From: Synanceia verrucosa
Lineage: Eukaryota > Chordata > Actinopteri > Perciformes > Synanceiidae
DNA length: 64,000 nucleotides
NCBI GenBank assembly: GCA_029721515.1
Contig: CM056558.1
Location: 14,539,240 to 14,603,239 of the forward strand
Direction: 5' to 3'
Shown here in pieces: positions 39,338-53,400 of the stretch. The notes under the pieces were generated by a model. It saw only the letters and a list, made by a program, of their open reading frames with translations, was not told the DNA's origin and did not search any database. Made by a program: the position numbers and the translations under genes. How positions within the stretch are numbered: the stretch's first letter is position 1; each line of letters begins with the position of its first letter.

Positions 39338-42300
39338 CGCCAGATACATGGAAAGGCTGGTGTCTGTGAGCGATATTTGCTTTGGAGTTTTGTGGATTTG
39401 GGAGTCAGTCGGATGGGTATTCCCGGGTAGTCTTTTTTCCGTCTGCTTTCCTGTAATCCAGATGCAGTTAGAGGCCAGTTGCGCACAGATGTGAGATGCT
39501 GAGAGGCGGGCAGTGTCTAATATACTAAAACAGGATGACTGGAAGCTCTGAGCGAAAGACAAACAGGGAGATTTTTTTTTCAATATCCGCTTTGTCACAT
39601 TTGCCGATTTTGGCGTCATCACATTTATGCGTAATAGTTGAGGCAGCCTGTCAGGAGGGCAACATGACTGGGAAAAACTTTTCTCATCATTAGACATGAA
39701 TCAACAGTTTGATGGAAACTGATAATAAGAAATGAGGAAAATAATATTTTCCCCATGTGCCAAAATTATAAATGTTTGTTTACTGTTATGCTTGATTCAA
39801 AAGGTCACTTCTCCAAAATTGCAAGTCGATCAATAATTTCCATTATGAATAATTTACTCAGGATTTCAGTATCATCTTACTCAATCTATTTCATCTCAAA
39901 ATCAAAGAAAGGACATCAAAAGCAGCATTTCTTTCCAGAAATTGAATTAGAAATTGAATTAGTAATCATAGACCCGAAGTCTTGAGCTCTAAGAGGTTTT
40001 ATTTTGTATGCAAGATTTTCCCTTCACTGTCAAAATCATGTCACCTGTTACCAGATAAGTGAGGCTCATATTTCCTGTGTCTGTGAGGTCTGTGGAATTT
40101 TGTGATGAGTCACCAATGTTGTCACATACGGTAATAAAACTAGTGACAACTGCAGCTAAACAGCATTAAACAATCAATACATAAGACACATATCAAATAA
40201 GATACATATCTGCATTGAGCTTCATGATTTTTGTCATTTTCGGACACTTATTTTAAAAAAAAAAAATCTTTGCGTGTCCATATGTTGTTCTTTTCTGTCT
40301 TCAGTGATAAACAAATGTTTACAAGTGGAGAAACTTTATGAAAGGGCGGTATCAGTGACAAAGCTTGCATGATATTTATTTGAACACAAATATATGGTTG
40401 GTAAATGGTTGTTCCAGCCATGCCCCAAACTGAGATGACTGTAAATGGTTGTGAGGAACAACAGAAGGATGATGGACAACGAGAACACACGTGAGACGTC
40501 AGTGCACTTAGCCTGCTGTGACTCTCCAGCCATCGCATTCATTACAGTGTGACTAATGTTTACAGTGAGGAGCAGCAGCGAGGGTCTCTGTCTGCAGCCG
40601 ACCTTAAAAGACAAAACACAACATCTTTCTGAGAGGTAAACCACTGCTGCTCATCTCTGCTGCAGACAAAAGGGAGCTGGCAGTCTCTAAAAACAATAAA
40701 CCACTTAAGTGATGCCAAGGCTTGGAAACTTCAACACCGACTGGAATGTTCTTCAGTTTGCAGTGAATCATGGGATGCACCAGCCATCTCTGCACAGTTT
40801 TCGCACATGTCGTAAAAGTAGTTCATTTATTGCAAATACACTCACAGTAAATACACTCAGTCTGTGGTCTCTGCAGTGAGCTGGATCTATTAATGTATAC
40901 ATAGATGTTAATGTAACCTATAACTATACTGCAACACAGTACATGGCACCAAGCCCCTAAAAGGTCATTACAAAGGATTTATTTTTGTCTCTACCTTTAC
41001 ACTCATCTTATAATGTGAATCAGTGCTTGACGTCTCATGAGAATAGAAAGGTCCTATTTCAAATTCTCAAAATAATACATATACTGTAACAACCTTTATG
41101 CGTTACCTTTCGGTTAAATGCTGAATATTTAATGGTTGCATCGGCAGCAAGGTGTTAATGTATGTCACATTTCCAGGAGCCCAAGGTGATCAAGTATTTA
41201 GCAGTAGCCTCTTAGTCTTGTTTGGGTTCACAACTCCAATATCAACCTGCCTGAATGTGTGATGAGGGGATTTTAAAGAGATATAAACAAAAAATCAGCA
41301 AATTCTCACTTCTGAGGGGTTTTTTTTGGGGTGGGGGGGTTAAAAATGACATAAACAGGTACTTAAATGATTTTTAACAGTTAAATTATCATTCAACATT
41401 GTCTTAAAGGGTAACTTTGGTCTTCCTCAGTCTGCATAATATTTCCCCCATGTTTTAACCAACTAATATGGACAGTAATTTCTGAAATTGATCCAGGATT
41501 GAGCAAAACATGCTGTAGGCATCACTGTTAATGTACTCCCAGTATAAAAGTGCTTGTGTTTGCCTCAGGCTCTTATTAATCCCCAAGGGGGTTCCTGTGC
41601 TGTGACCCTCATATTCAGAGACTTCTACTCATGCAGTAGCTTAATTTTACACCAAAACAAACAGACTAGATCAAGGTAAATAAACCATTGTATTTCTCTG
41701 TGGAGTCATTTCCACAGTGCTTTCAATGCTTAAAAACAATCTTCTGCAATTAGGTTACAGTATGAATAGTGGCCCAAAAACTGTTGTCCCTATTATTCAC
41801 TTTCACACAAAAACACAGGAAAATAACTAATCTGTTATTTAATCAGTGATTCAGCTAATTGCAGTTAATGTTTTATTTGTGATTGGGAATTTGGGGAAAC
41901 AACACAAATTTGTGTCCCAAATTTAGAAATGTTATTAATGTAATGTTTCTTGTTTTCTCATTCTTCTTGTAGTGTTCATGTAACTCTGCTCAATCAGTGA
42001 AAACAGCTGAGTGTTATTAGATTGCATCATTATGTTGCAGGAAGACAAAGCCTTTTGTTCAGCTTCAAAGTTATTTTTGTTGAATTTATGCCTTTGTTTC
42101 AGTAATATTTGTGTTAATTATACAATGTTTTTCATGGACTCTGGTCTACAGACCTGCTTATTCCAAGACCATTCAACCCCCAGTGAATGACTAGAACAGT
42201 CACTACTACGAAGAAACATATTCTACAATTGAATATTAAAAATGGAGACAAGATGTCCCAACTTCTTTGAGTTAAGTCTTTAGAATACAGAAAAAACCTT

Positions 42301-42794
42301 CAGTTGCAGCAGATTAATAAAAGCAATTACAGAACCAATGCCTCCAATTCCCCCTCATGTTTAAAAAACATGCAGAAAAAGCATGTGATCTCCAGATCCT
42401 CTTGTGTATTTGTGTTCTGCAGTGGTTCGGTTTTCCCACTGATAAAATTATTAAGTAAGTATTGGGTCAAAGCAGTGTCATTGCAGTGGCATTACTGTAT
42501 AATAACCCCCTATGGTTGATGTCAAAAGATCCTTTATAAACTGTAAGCAGCATAATGTTAGTATCCATTTGTATTTTACATGTTCTGGATAAAATTATAG
42601 TTTGAAGATTTTTTTAATTTTATTATTTTAGGAGGTTTCATTTTTACCATGCATGTTCAGCATTTTAATTGAGCACATTATGATAAATAAAAGAGATAAA
42701 CACAAGTCTTATACTAAAAATATAGAAATACATAATAAAAAAGACCATCATTTATTTATTTTTATTGTACAGTAAAGTAATAATACAGAGGCAG

Positions 42795-42957
42795 AAAACA
42801 GCAGACAGGCATAACTGGGCCTTTCTCCATTGTATTTGTTGCCTTTGTGTCCCCACTGGGTACAGAACACACAACATACTGTATGTCAGCATCATTATAT
42901 TTTGCACAGAGCCCCTGACACCAGCTAGTTTACTGAAATATCTCACAGTCATTTTCA
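42795..42957 (-). repeat. Inverted duplication, left arm
   Basis: Read on the minus strand, this arm shares AGTAAACTAGCTGGTGTCAG, GGGCTCTGTGCAAAATATAA, CTGACATACAGTATGTTGTG and AAATACAATGGA with the plus strand of 43587-43737. A short insert (GTGGGGACACAAAG-like) distinguishes the arms. Confidence 0.85.
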
Positions 42958-43586
42958 GAATGTCAGAATGTTATGTCAGATGGTGTATAGACACACACAC
43001 ATGCATTAATAAGTCCTGGTCACAGTGCAGGGAAGTTGATCCCCCTTTTGATTTACATCACAGTTGGGAATTGTGGCTGTAATTGTTTTTCCACTGTTGT
43101 GTTTCTTTTTAAAAAGGAAACTTGAAACCCCCTCAGTGTTTTCATGACATCAATCTGCATAATCCTATCCTGTCTTTGGTGGATTGAATCTGGTATTTCA
43201 TGGCCTCAGGTTTCTAAAGTCTCTCCCAACTGACCTGAACAGCATGGGTTTGCACATTATTCTGACTTTAAAATAATCCCTCTCATTTAGAGGAGATTTT
43301 GGGAGAAAGCCGAAACTCTTCCTGTTTCTGGGGGTTTCAACAAATTGGCTTCGCTTCCTGAGAAAAAGTTTGTACATGCTTAGAGAAGCTTCTTTGCTTA
43401 GCTAAATATTGTGTCGCAAGCGATCAGGTCATAAATATTTATTACTGAAAGTGCATCCCTTGCTTTTTGATCCCTTAAAATTGGAAGGCCTATGATTATA
43501 GAGAGAGAGCATGCATTTTTTATTTAGTAGATATTACACGAGCTTACATTGTTACATGTTAAAAAGAATTTGTTTTTTAAATGGAC

Positions 43587-43737
43587 AGAAAATGGCTGTG
43601 AGGTATCTCAGTAAACTAGCTGGTGTCAGGGGCTCTGTGCAAAATATAATGCTGCTGACATACAGTATGTTGTGTGTTCTGTACCCAGGCAGCAAATACA
43701 ATGGAGGAAAGCCCAGTTTTGCCCTTCAGCAGTTGAT
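43587..43737 (+). repeat. Inverted duplication, right arm
   Basis: The partner of 42795-42957, at clearly high identity by eye. The two arms are about 630 bp apart and in opposite orientation, so a transcript across them could fold into a long stem. Both arms show a similar short open frame, but its sequence matches no family I know. Confidence 0.85.
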
Positions 43738-44463
43738 GTAATGCAGCTCTGATTTCAGCTTACACTGCGTTAAAGTAAAATGTTAACCTGCAAAGTGACC
43801 AGTAATTATTGCTGTCCTATAAATGTAGTGGTTTATGAGTCAGTATTTCCCTCTGAAATGCAGTGAAGTAAAAATATAACTCACATTCCTATTAAAGTGG
43901 TTTACATGAGACATTACATAACTTTATCATCACGTGCAATGTTTCTGGAGGGAGATCGTTTTGCACAGCCCTTTATTATCATTTACTGTTTCCTGGTTTC
44001 TCTCAAACTTTTTCACTTAGCTCCTCATTTATTTGGCAGCCAGACACATTTAATTCAACTATTATTTTCAGAAAATACCACTGAAAGCCTGGTCAGGGAA
44101 ACACATGACCTCAAACTCATCTCCAGAGAGGACCAGCACCACATACTGAGTATCGTCCCTATCAGAGGGTTCCCATGTCCCCAGCGGATGTTAATGTATC
44201 ACCAGTGAGCCTGAAACCTGACCTTTGACTCTGAGATGTTTCAGCTGTGAGTCAAGCAGCAGGGCCAGACCGGAGATGCACTCTCAGCAGGTGAGGTGAA
44301 TCTCCTTCTGCTTTTTAGAAAACGCAACTGAAATTTTTATTTTTTTCTTTGTATGTTGATTATTTGTCTCTTTTTCAAGCTGCCGAGCTAAAAAAAAAAA
44401 AAAAAGTATCAGGACACTCTCTCGCTGCATCCTGAAGCCTCGAATGTGCAAACAGACCTCGTC

Positions 44464-47400
44464 ATGATGGAGACGGAGCAAACAACTGTGAGCTGTCATG
44501 CACCGGGCCAAACTTTTGTCAGGACCGGGCCGTCCTCCAGCACAAGAGGTACTGAGAGAGCTGTTACTGTTGACTGTCAGGATTCATTCTCAGACAAAAA
44601 GTGAGCTCAGAGTTTTGCCGTTTGACAGTAATCTGCTGAATCCACAGTTTCTCACTTTTTTTCTTTCAACACACCTGGACAGATTACTTCAACTCATTCC
44701 ATTCTAGTGGTTACTACATAATCAATTAATTGTTTCTCTGTGTTATTCTTTACTTATGTGGCTTTATTTTGTTAAAATGTAATCATGAATAATTCACATC
44801 TTTATATCCATTTCTGCTCTCTAAAATTAGCTTCTCTTCTGTCTGAAAGCACACAGTAAGTCTGTTTTGTTTTCGGTTCCTCTGTTTGAAAAATGCTAAA
44901 TGCTAAATTATTGGACCTTTGATTAAAGCTACAGTTGGTAATCCTGTTCAGCACTTTTTGTTATACTGGATGAAATGGTCTTTCCACCCTGAGAGCAGTC
45001 AATACATCATGTGTTCAGAAAAAGGAAGGAAAACAATCAGACCTCTGTAGCAGCTGCAGGACTGTAAAAACTCTGACCAATCCCTGCATTCTGTGCAATC
45101 ATTTGCATTGATCTGGGTATTTGAGGGGAAATCACAAACAACTTTTGGATGTATACTGTGTGTCGTATTTCTAAATGAAGCGGGACACTGTGTAATGTAC
45201 GGTACAGTGCAGTATGTCCCCTGGTCTGATGAGCGTTTTCAGGTAAGATCATTTGTTTTGTTCTTCCTTCTTCATGCACGCTGGAGAATGTCCAGCTGTT
45301 CCAGCTGTTTGAGAACACACCTTTTATGTCATCTGTGTCGTTGCTGGCTTACTGGAAATCCTTTAAACACGTTCCCATCCTCATGTCGAATGTTTATCTA
45401 GTGAATGTTGCTCAAGTTGCTCCAAATATCTTTTTAGCTGCAGGTTTGTGAACAAAGCTGTTTCCTCTCTTAATTTAAATGGAAATCTTGGACAATCCAT
45501 TTTATGTTAACCATTAGCCATCCAGAGCAATGATGATTTTAGGAGCATATGATCACTTTGGATGGGACAATATACCAATTCTGTGTTACACGAGTAAATC
45601 TGCAGTTTTTATTCTTTGATGATGAATTACCAGATAAAGAACTGTAAAATTTGATAAAGCTTCTGAAATTAGATGCTGTGTTCTCACCATGGGTTAGGTT
45701 TGAGTTTAGAGGAAGGAACCATGAATAACTCTAAGGAACTCATATTATTATCTCTTATCCTCGTATTATTATCTATTGTCATATTTTATTATTATCTGCA
45801 CCTTGCATTGATCCTTCAGATTTTTATCACAATTTGCACCTTGCATTGAGCTCTAAGATTTTATTTTATCATAATCTGCACCTTGCATTCCTATTATGTA
45901 TCTATTATAGTATATAGTTTGATACTTATTTTGGTACTTTGGTATCTTATTTTATCTTACTTTATTTTATCTTCTAATACTAATAAAAATAGATAAAATG
46001 TAACGCACCAAAACAGAAAGAGTGGGAAACTCAACAAAGGTTGCTTTTAAACATGAGTTTTAAAGGGACACTACGTAATTTTTAAGGATTTTATTATCTC
46101 AAATCAACGTCTTCATTCATAAATAGATCCTCATTGGTGTAAAATAACCTATGCCAACAATCTGACTTATCCTCCTGGGCGAAGAATCAGTTATCTGTCT
46201 TTACATAGAGCGGGTCGCTCATACGGAGGCTTCCATGTCTTTGTGGTCTATAAAAAAACTGCAAACTGCCGAGAGGGACATAAAGCACTACCTGCTAGTA
46301 CCCATAGGACAAAATGCATTTCTCCATTTTGTGATTCACTTTTCACAGAGAAGCAAGGTGGAGACGCCGGTTTTACTTACTTAGAAAGCTAAAGCCCTGA
46401 ATTTGTTCATGTTGTCCATCCTTTCCTAACCTTGACCCAGAGGGAGACCAAAAACATAATAAAACCTCCCAAAATGGGAAACTGATTGGACAAACAGAAC
46501 AATTGTTTGAAAGCTAGACTGGTTAGAAGGTATCCCAGACACCCCCAAAAATCACATTAAAAAAAATAAAAGTTCTCTGATTCCTCTCTTGCCAGAAAAA
46601 AAGCCAAACGTACCTTTTCTGACATGATAACATAGAAATTGTAATGAAAGAATCTTAGACTTAGAATATTATACAACAGGCAAGTTATTGGGAAGCAGAA
46701 ACAACCGTATTTGAGCTGCAAATAACATTAAATTATAGAGTTGATCAAAAAACAATGCAGTGAAATGTCCATCCTGTATCCTCCAGACCTTCATTGCAGT
46801 TTATGTTTTGCTTCTCTACAGGACAAATATTTGTTTGCCAGTTCTCTGTCATGAGATGAAATGTGGGCACAATAGGAAATGTGCTAATGTTTTATTTTAT
46901 TCATTTTAGAGGTTAGTTGTCTTTTGACAATCACCAGCTCAGGTCACTGACTAACTATCTTTGCGTTGGACTGTGAAATGCAGATGTGTTGAACATTAAA
47001 CTGAACAGTTACTAAAAGCTAGTAAACTCAAGTGATGCTGTTGTAGATTTGACCTTTGTCACAACGGCTTGTACTGACATTTCTGTAATCACTAAATTAA
47101 TGTGTTCATTACAGGAATTTAGATGAAACATTGACCAAGCATCTGACAAAAGCTCACTCAGCAATTTGCCTTCACGCTCACTGAGAACATAAACATTAAC
47201 ATACCGTGCTTGTACTGATTACACATTTACAGACACAAAAATACTGTATAGACACACTTTGTACACACAGAGGTGTTACAGTAAAATACACAAACATGAA
47301 CACTTTAATCCGATCATAATACATAAACATAATTAAGACACAATCATGCACAAAAAAACCACAGAATCTTCCTGCCACACAGATTTCTACAGTTTCACCT

Positions 47401-50400
47401 CTTTGGGTTTCCCAGGAGCACTCAGTGATATCACTTTCCGTTTCGATGGAGACAAGGTTCGCTACACAGGCAAGCTAATCGGGGTGGATGTGGTACCTGA
47501 TGCCGAGGGAGAAAAGATGTGCTGGGACTCTATGATGAAGCTGAAGGTCAGTCTGTAAACTCACCTTCTAAAATCCTCTCATCCTCCACAACACACACAT
47601 TTTATCAGAAAAGAAAATGAAACATCACTCTGTAATCATATGACCTGTAAGATTAGATTCGATGTGTCAGAGGTTGTTGTTATTCTTATTCAGAAGCCTT
47701 GACCACATGACCTAGACAAACTTTTATTTCATACCAATGGCAACAGGTGACAGTTCAGACCAGTACTGGCTACAAAGCACAGAGAAGCACCTCATTCTCT
47801 GCTCAGATTAACATTTCTCTTCACATATCTTCACATAGAAAATAGCTATTTAGTGCTATATTAATGAATTTAAAATTTTGCACCTTTAATTTAGATAAGT
47901 AATGATATAGCATGGTGCACACTGTCTGTAATTTTAGTATTTATTGTGTCTGGCAGAGTGAATGACGATGTCATGTTAGTTAACAATGTTCGGTTGTCCT
48001 ACTGTACTGTGGAGATGGACATTAAAGTGGGCCAGGTTACCCAGAATAAGATAAGATGCAAAACCAACAATATAAGCAATATAACAGTACACAAGAAATA
48101 TACAAAAAGTAGAAGAACATAAGGAGCCACTATCCGTGTGTCCTTGCTTATGTCCATATCCCAAAAGTAGTTTTAATTCAGTAACTAACAAGTTTCTAAT
48201 AAACAATAAGAGCAACCATCACTGAGGAGAAAGTTATCAGTTTTCCAGGCATATACTGGACAAATTGAAATTCCTATCTGGTGATGTCACCAGAAGATGA
48301 AAATTCAGTGGATCATCAGTTTTCTTTGGAATATAAACTATAACAATAAACTGCATGAGTTGTGGGAAAATCCTTGCAGTGGAAAAGGGAGCTTGTTGTT
48401 CATCTGATCCTGCTCAGCCCTGACATGTTGATGACTTTGAACATTGTTGTCTCACAGGGCTTTGTACCATCCCCCAAGTGGTCATATTGAAAAAGACAAT
48501 GACAATAAAATGTGACAAAACATATTACTAGGCTAAATTAGACAGCTAATATTTGGGGGAAGCTAGAAAATAAATCACACTGCAGTGTACAGCATCAGAA
48601 TGAACATTAATTTCACTTTCTCACTCATCTCTCCTGTCTGTGCTCCTATTTTAAACTAATGTTTTGCCCCATGATTTGCTACAGGGCTTTGAAGCAGCAG
48701 CAAGGAAACAGGGTAAACACAAGCAGAGAATTTGGCTGAAATTTTCCTCTAGTGGTCTGAGAATCGTGGATGCAAGAACCAGAGTGAGTTTCACTGATTG
48801 TCCTTAATCTCTCAAACTCAACAGCTATTGAGGTTTTCAAAAGTAACTGTTTCATGCTCAACTAAGGAGAGCTAAAGCAGAATATTTGGATACAGCACTT
48901 TATGTGGAAGTGGAAGTGTTTACTTTGGTTTTAATTTGTAGTTGGAGAGATACCAAAACATTGCAAATTTGCCAGTTTGCCTGCACTGAACAAGTCCGTA
49001 TATTGATATCATGTCTGTCATGTCCAATGACATTCATTTAAAGGTACACTGTGTAAGGTTGTGAGTATTTTATTACCTCAAATCAATGTCTTCATTCATA
49101 AATAGATCCTCATTGGTGTAAAATAACCCATGCCAACAATCTGACTTACCCTCCTGGGCGAAGAATCAGTTATCTGTCTTTACATAGAGCGGGTCGCTCA
49201 TATGGAGGCTTCCATGTCTTTCTCGTCTATCAAAAACTATAAACTGCCGAGAGGGACATAAAGCACCATCTGCTAGTACCGATAGGGCAAAATGCGGAGA
49301 AGCAGCGTGGAGACAACGGTCTTACTTACCTGGCACTGAACTAAATCCTGCACTGCACTTTTGGTCATAATGCAAGACCATACTTATGCTGCGCCGAAGG
49401 AGAAAGCATGCTCATCGCCAAAAAAGCATAAAAGGGCCATAAAATGAACAGAGCTCTGGGCCGGGGGCTGGGGATCCGCAGTGATAGTGGCCACCCGGGA
49501 GGTGACCCATTCCACCTACCGTAGTTCCAACTATGTTGCAATGCAGAGTTGAGAACACATGGCTAGACAGCAAATGCAAAATCAAATTTAACCACTAGAT
49601 GGGAGAAAAAATTACACAGTGTATATTTAAAAGAAAAAAAAGATTTTCAAGCCCAAAACTCAAAGTTATCAGGTTAATGATGAGTAACCAAGATACAAGA
49701 TGAGAATGATGACAGAAATCACAAAATCTGTCTGTATTTTTTAGTTATGACCATCTTATTCTCTCTTTTTTCTTGCGGTAAGTGTTGTTTTGTGCTCCCT
49801 GTGAGTGTTTTGTAGTGAATGTTGGTGAAGTGGTTGGATCTTTTATACATAAGTAAAACTTTTTCAGATTGTACTTCATGACCACGACTGGAGCAGGATC
49901 AGTTCTTTGACTAAAGACAAGTCTGACCCGAGATCTCTGGCCTACGTCTACCAACACCAGGACACCTACATCCTCTTCTACATCAAAATGTCCAATCTGG
50001 TGTGAATACACAGAACCACACGTCATTGCTGAGCTGTATACATTTGCCACCCTAACATTTTCTGTGTTCATCAGGCAGATCCCGTCCTGGCTGACCTTGA
50101 GGAGGTTTGTCGGACTCTGGACTACGAGATTCCTCAAGAAGCTGCAGAGACACAGACACAAGTCAGAGAAAAAAGTGAAATCAGTGGGATTTTTTTTTTT
50201 TTTTTTGTCAAGATGTTCACTTTATTTTATTTTTTTCCAGACCGATTCCTTGCCACTAAACAACAGTTCAGCCATTCCAGATAAGGTAAAAAAAAAATTA
50301 ACAAAAATACAGGTGACACTGTAAATTATTTGGTTCTTACCAAGATAAAAAAAAAAAAAACTTAGATTTAGACATGTTAGAGAATTATAATAATGATCTT

Positions 50401-53400
50401 GTTTTAAGAGTTCATTTTTTTATTCTCACACATATTAGAGAATTTATCTTGTAATTTCTTATTTTAAGTGTAATCTTAAATCAATTTAGGATTTAGTGTT
50501 TTATCTTATTTTAGACACACCTTTTTTGCAGTGCACATGTAATGAATAAAGCTTTTGAGTTGTTGTTGTTGCGTTGTTATTTTCAGGGACCAGCTCTGGA
50601 GGATGTGTTCAGTCCACGACCAGATTCTTCACTGGTACAGTCAAACTTGGTACAGTCAGCAATACACAATGATAACACACATGAGCGTTATATCAAATGT
50701 CTGTATATCAAATGCAGACTTTAGTGTTTCTGTATCAACAGGCCTCCTCCAGCAATGAGCTGATGGAAGTTTTCTCCATCCAGATGAAGGAGCCGCTCAT
50801 ACCAGACCAGGCCTCATGCATCCATCAGCCAGGTTAGTTTCAACATGAGTCCAGGAACTGACCCAGCACTGAGGCCTCTTTGCTAGAAACTCCAAGCTCA
50901 ACCAACCTGAAACATTTTATTTGTTGAGCCAGTTGGGGGCAGCACACAGCCTGGATGGAGGCCTGATTCAGGGCAAAATAACCATTTCCTGCTTGCTCTG
51001 TCTCCTCCAAGTTTCTTCCATATTTTGCTTGGTTTTCAAAATGTGAAGCCTGTTCACTATATTCTTTCTTCACATAGACCCAGCGGTATACATTCACTCG
51101 TGTTTATTAATGGTCATCAAAGTTTTTTTGTAATTATTGTCATCAAGCATTATTGAATACAAGATGTTTTTCTGACCATTTCAAATGCAATTTCCAATAT
51201 TTTTCTGGTTATTTTGCACTAACCTTTCATAAATTAGTAGACAAATATGTGTCCTACCCCCTCCTTTATTCTGTTACTGTCTCGATATAGTATATAGAGG
51301 GGCTATTTTGAGCCACTTCTGTGGAACATCTACTTTTGATTAGCTTAAAATATAAATAAATTGCTTGTTTTGTTGGATTGTGATTACCATATGACGGCTC
51401 AAAATGTCACCATCACATCACAGGGAGGATTTTTACAGGTATCTACCTCAAAGTTTATCAGTTTGATATGCTATCATGCAAATAAATACCATCATAAACA
51501 CCAGGCTGTTATAAAACTGTGAGAGCATCAGACAAAGACTGACCACTTCCCTCCTCTACAACTCAAGGTGACTCACTGGATTTCAGTCTGCTGCAGATTA
51601 AAATTTACAGTATAAGTTACATCAGAAGATGTATTAAAAAGATCAGGCAGTAGATATAATAAATCAGTCTGGAGCCAAACTCTCTACAGTTGTCGGGCTG
51701 CTTTTCATAAACTGAGCTTTGACCGGAGAAAAACACACAATGTACACAGGGTTTTCCCAGGATCGCCCTGTTTGTGACGTGTTTGAAATCTACTCTGGTA
51801 GGGAATGGCCTAATACCCATGGTACAGCTGATAAAGAGCCATCCGTTAATATGAAACATAAGTTCCCACACTGAAATGATTCCCTGAATCTATTCTCTGC
51901 TCACTGGTCATGGAAAAAATGATAAAATCACCATGTATGGAATTACAGCAACATTTTTGATTTAGATTTTTGTTGTATGTGTAGGCATCAGTGTGATGTC
52001 CTTATTGCACAGTTATACTGTAAGTTTGTGGTCTAAGGAACGTCTGCAACATCAGCAGCCCATGTTTACATCCTGTCCCTCTGGGTTGGTCCGTTGTGCT
52101 TACTTAGCAATGACCTTTCCCTGGCTTCAAGTAAGTTTACTTTTACAGCCCCTCTCAACAGCAGAATGTCACTATAAAAAAGGGCACAAATTCAGACATA
52201 AAATTATCTTTATACAAGTGAGTATACTTGTATGATTCACGCAAATCCTAAACTTTGCTATTAAAGAAATTCAGGGTTTGGAAATCCATCCATCCATTAT
52301 CTACCGCTTATCCTGATAGGGTCACAGGGGGGCTGGAGCCTATCCCAGCTGTCTTAGGGCAGAAGGCAGGGTACACCCTGGACAAGTCGCCACCTCATCG
52401 CAGGGCACATATAGAGACAGACAACCACTCACACTCACACCTACGGACAATTAACCTAATCCCCATGCATGTTTTTGGATGGTGGGAGGAAGCCGGAGTA
52501 CCCGGACAGAACCCACGCAGACACGAGGAGAACATGCAAACCCCACACAGAAAGGCCCCAGGCCCAGGATTCGAACCCAGTACCTTCTTGCTGTGAGGAG
52601 ACAGTGCTAACCACTACACCACTGTGCCGCCCGGGTTAGGAAACCATTAAATATAAACTTTATATTCTGTTTTTAAATTAACCCCTGTTAAATATCACAA
52701 AATTATGAAAAGGCACTCTTAAAAAAAATGTCCATCACAGTGTCCCAGAGCCCATTGTCCAACCATCAATCCAAAAGCCAGAGACATTCAATTTAAGATA
52801 GAAAAACAGAGGAGAGTTGAACAGTGGATGGTATTTATGTTGATTAATAGTGTAGTTTTCTTGCTTTGATTGAAGAAGATCAATCATCTGTCCATTAAAT
52901 ATGAAATCAAAGCTTGATTAGCTTAGCTTAGCTTAGCTTAGCATAAAGAATGCAAACCGGTACAAACAGCTAACTTGGTGTCATACTCTCCCTGTCTGTT
53001 TCTGTTAGGTTCACCATTTTTGTCTTGTGCCTGCATGTTGTCCTGTCTCTTCCTGTTTTATTTTGAAAGGAACCCTGTCTCCCTCTCCTTTCAGATCTCT
53101 TGACCCCTGCCTCCTGTGTCTTCTCACGTCTGTGATTGTGAAACCCCGCCCTAATTGTCTCCACCTGTGCTCCCCTACTTCGTGTATAAATAGTGCTATT
53201 ATTTGTTTGTTTTTTGCGAAGTTGTCTTGTCCTTGCTTATTTCCTGTCCCCTGGCTCCAGAGTTTTGCCTGCAGTTCCCTCCTGTTCCCTCAGTAATTTT
53301 AAGTTGAAAGTTAGCCTTAACTTAGCCTTAGTGCCCTGTTTGGTCTCTTGCTTTTCCTTTGTTTGTATTTTCCCATTTTAGTTTCCAGAAGAATCCTCTC

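Larger units (their letters stand above)
39338..44463. other. Intergenic region between receptor and Dab2-like gene
   Basis: No gene is recognised in 5.1 kb. This should hold the promoters of two divergent genes. The one notable structure is the inverted duplication (42795-42957 and 43587-43737). The rest is AT-rich. Confidence 0.5.

Noticed and set aside
53027..53381. Cys/Ser/Pro-rich frames
   Set aside because: They lie inside the solo LTR, which has no coding role.
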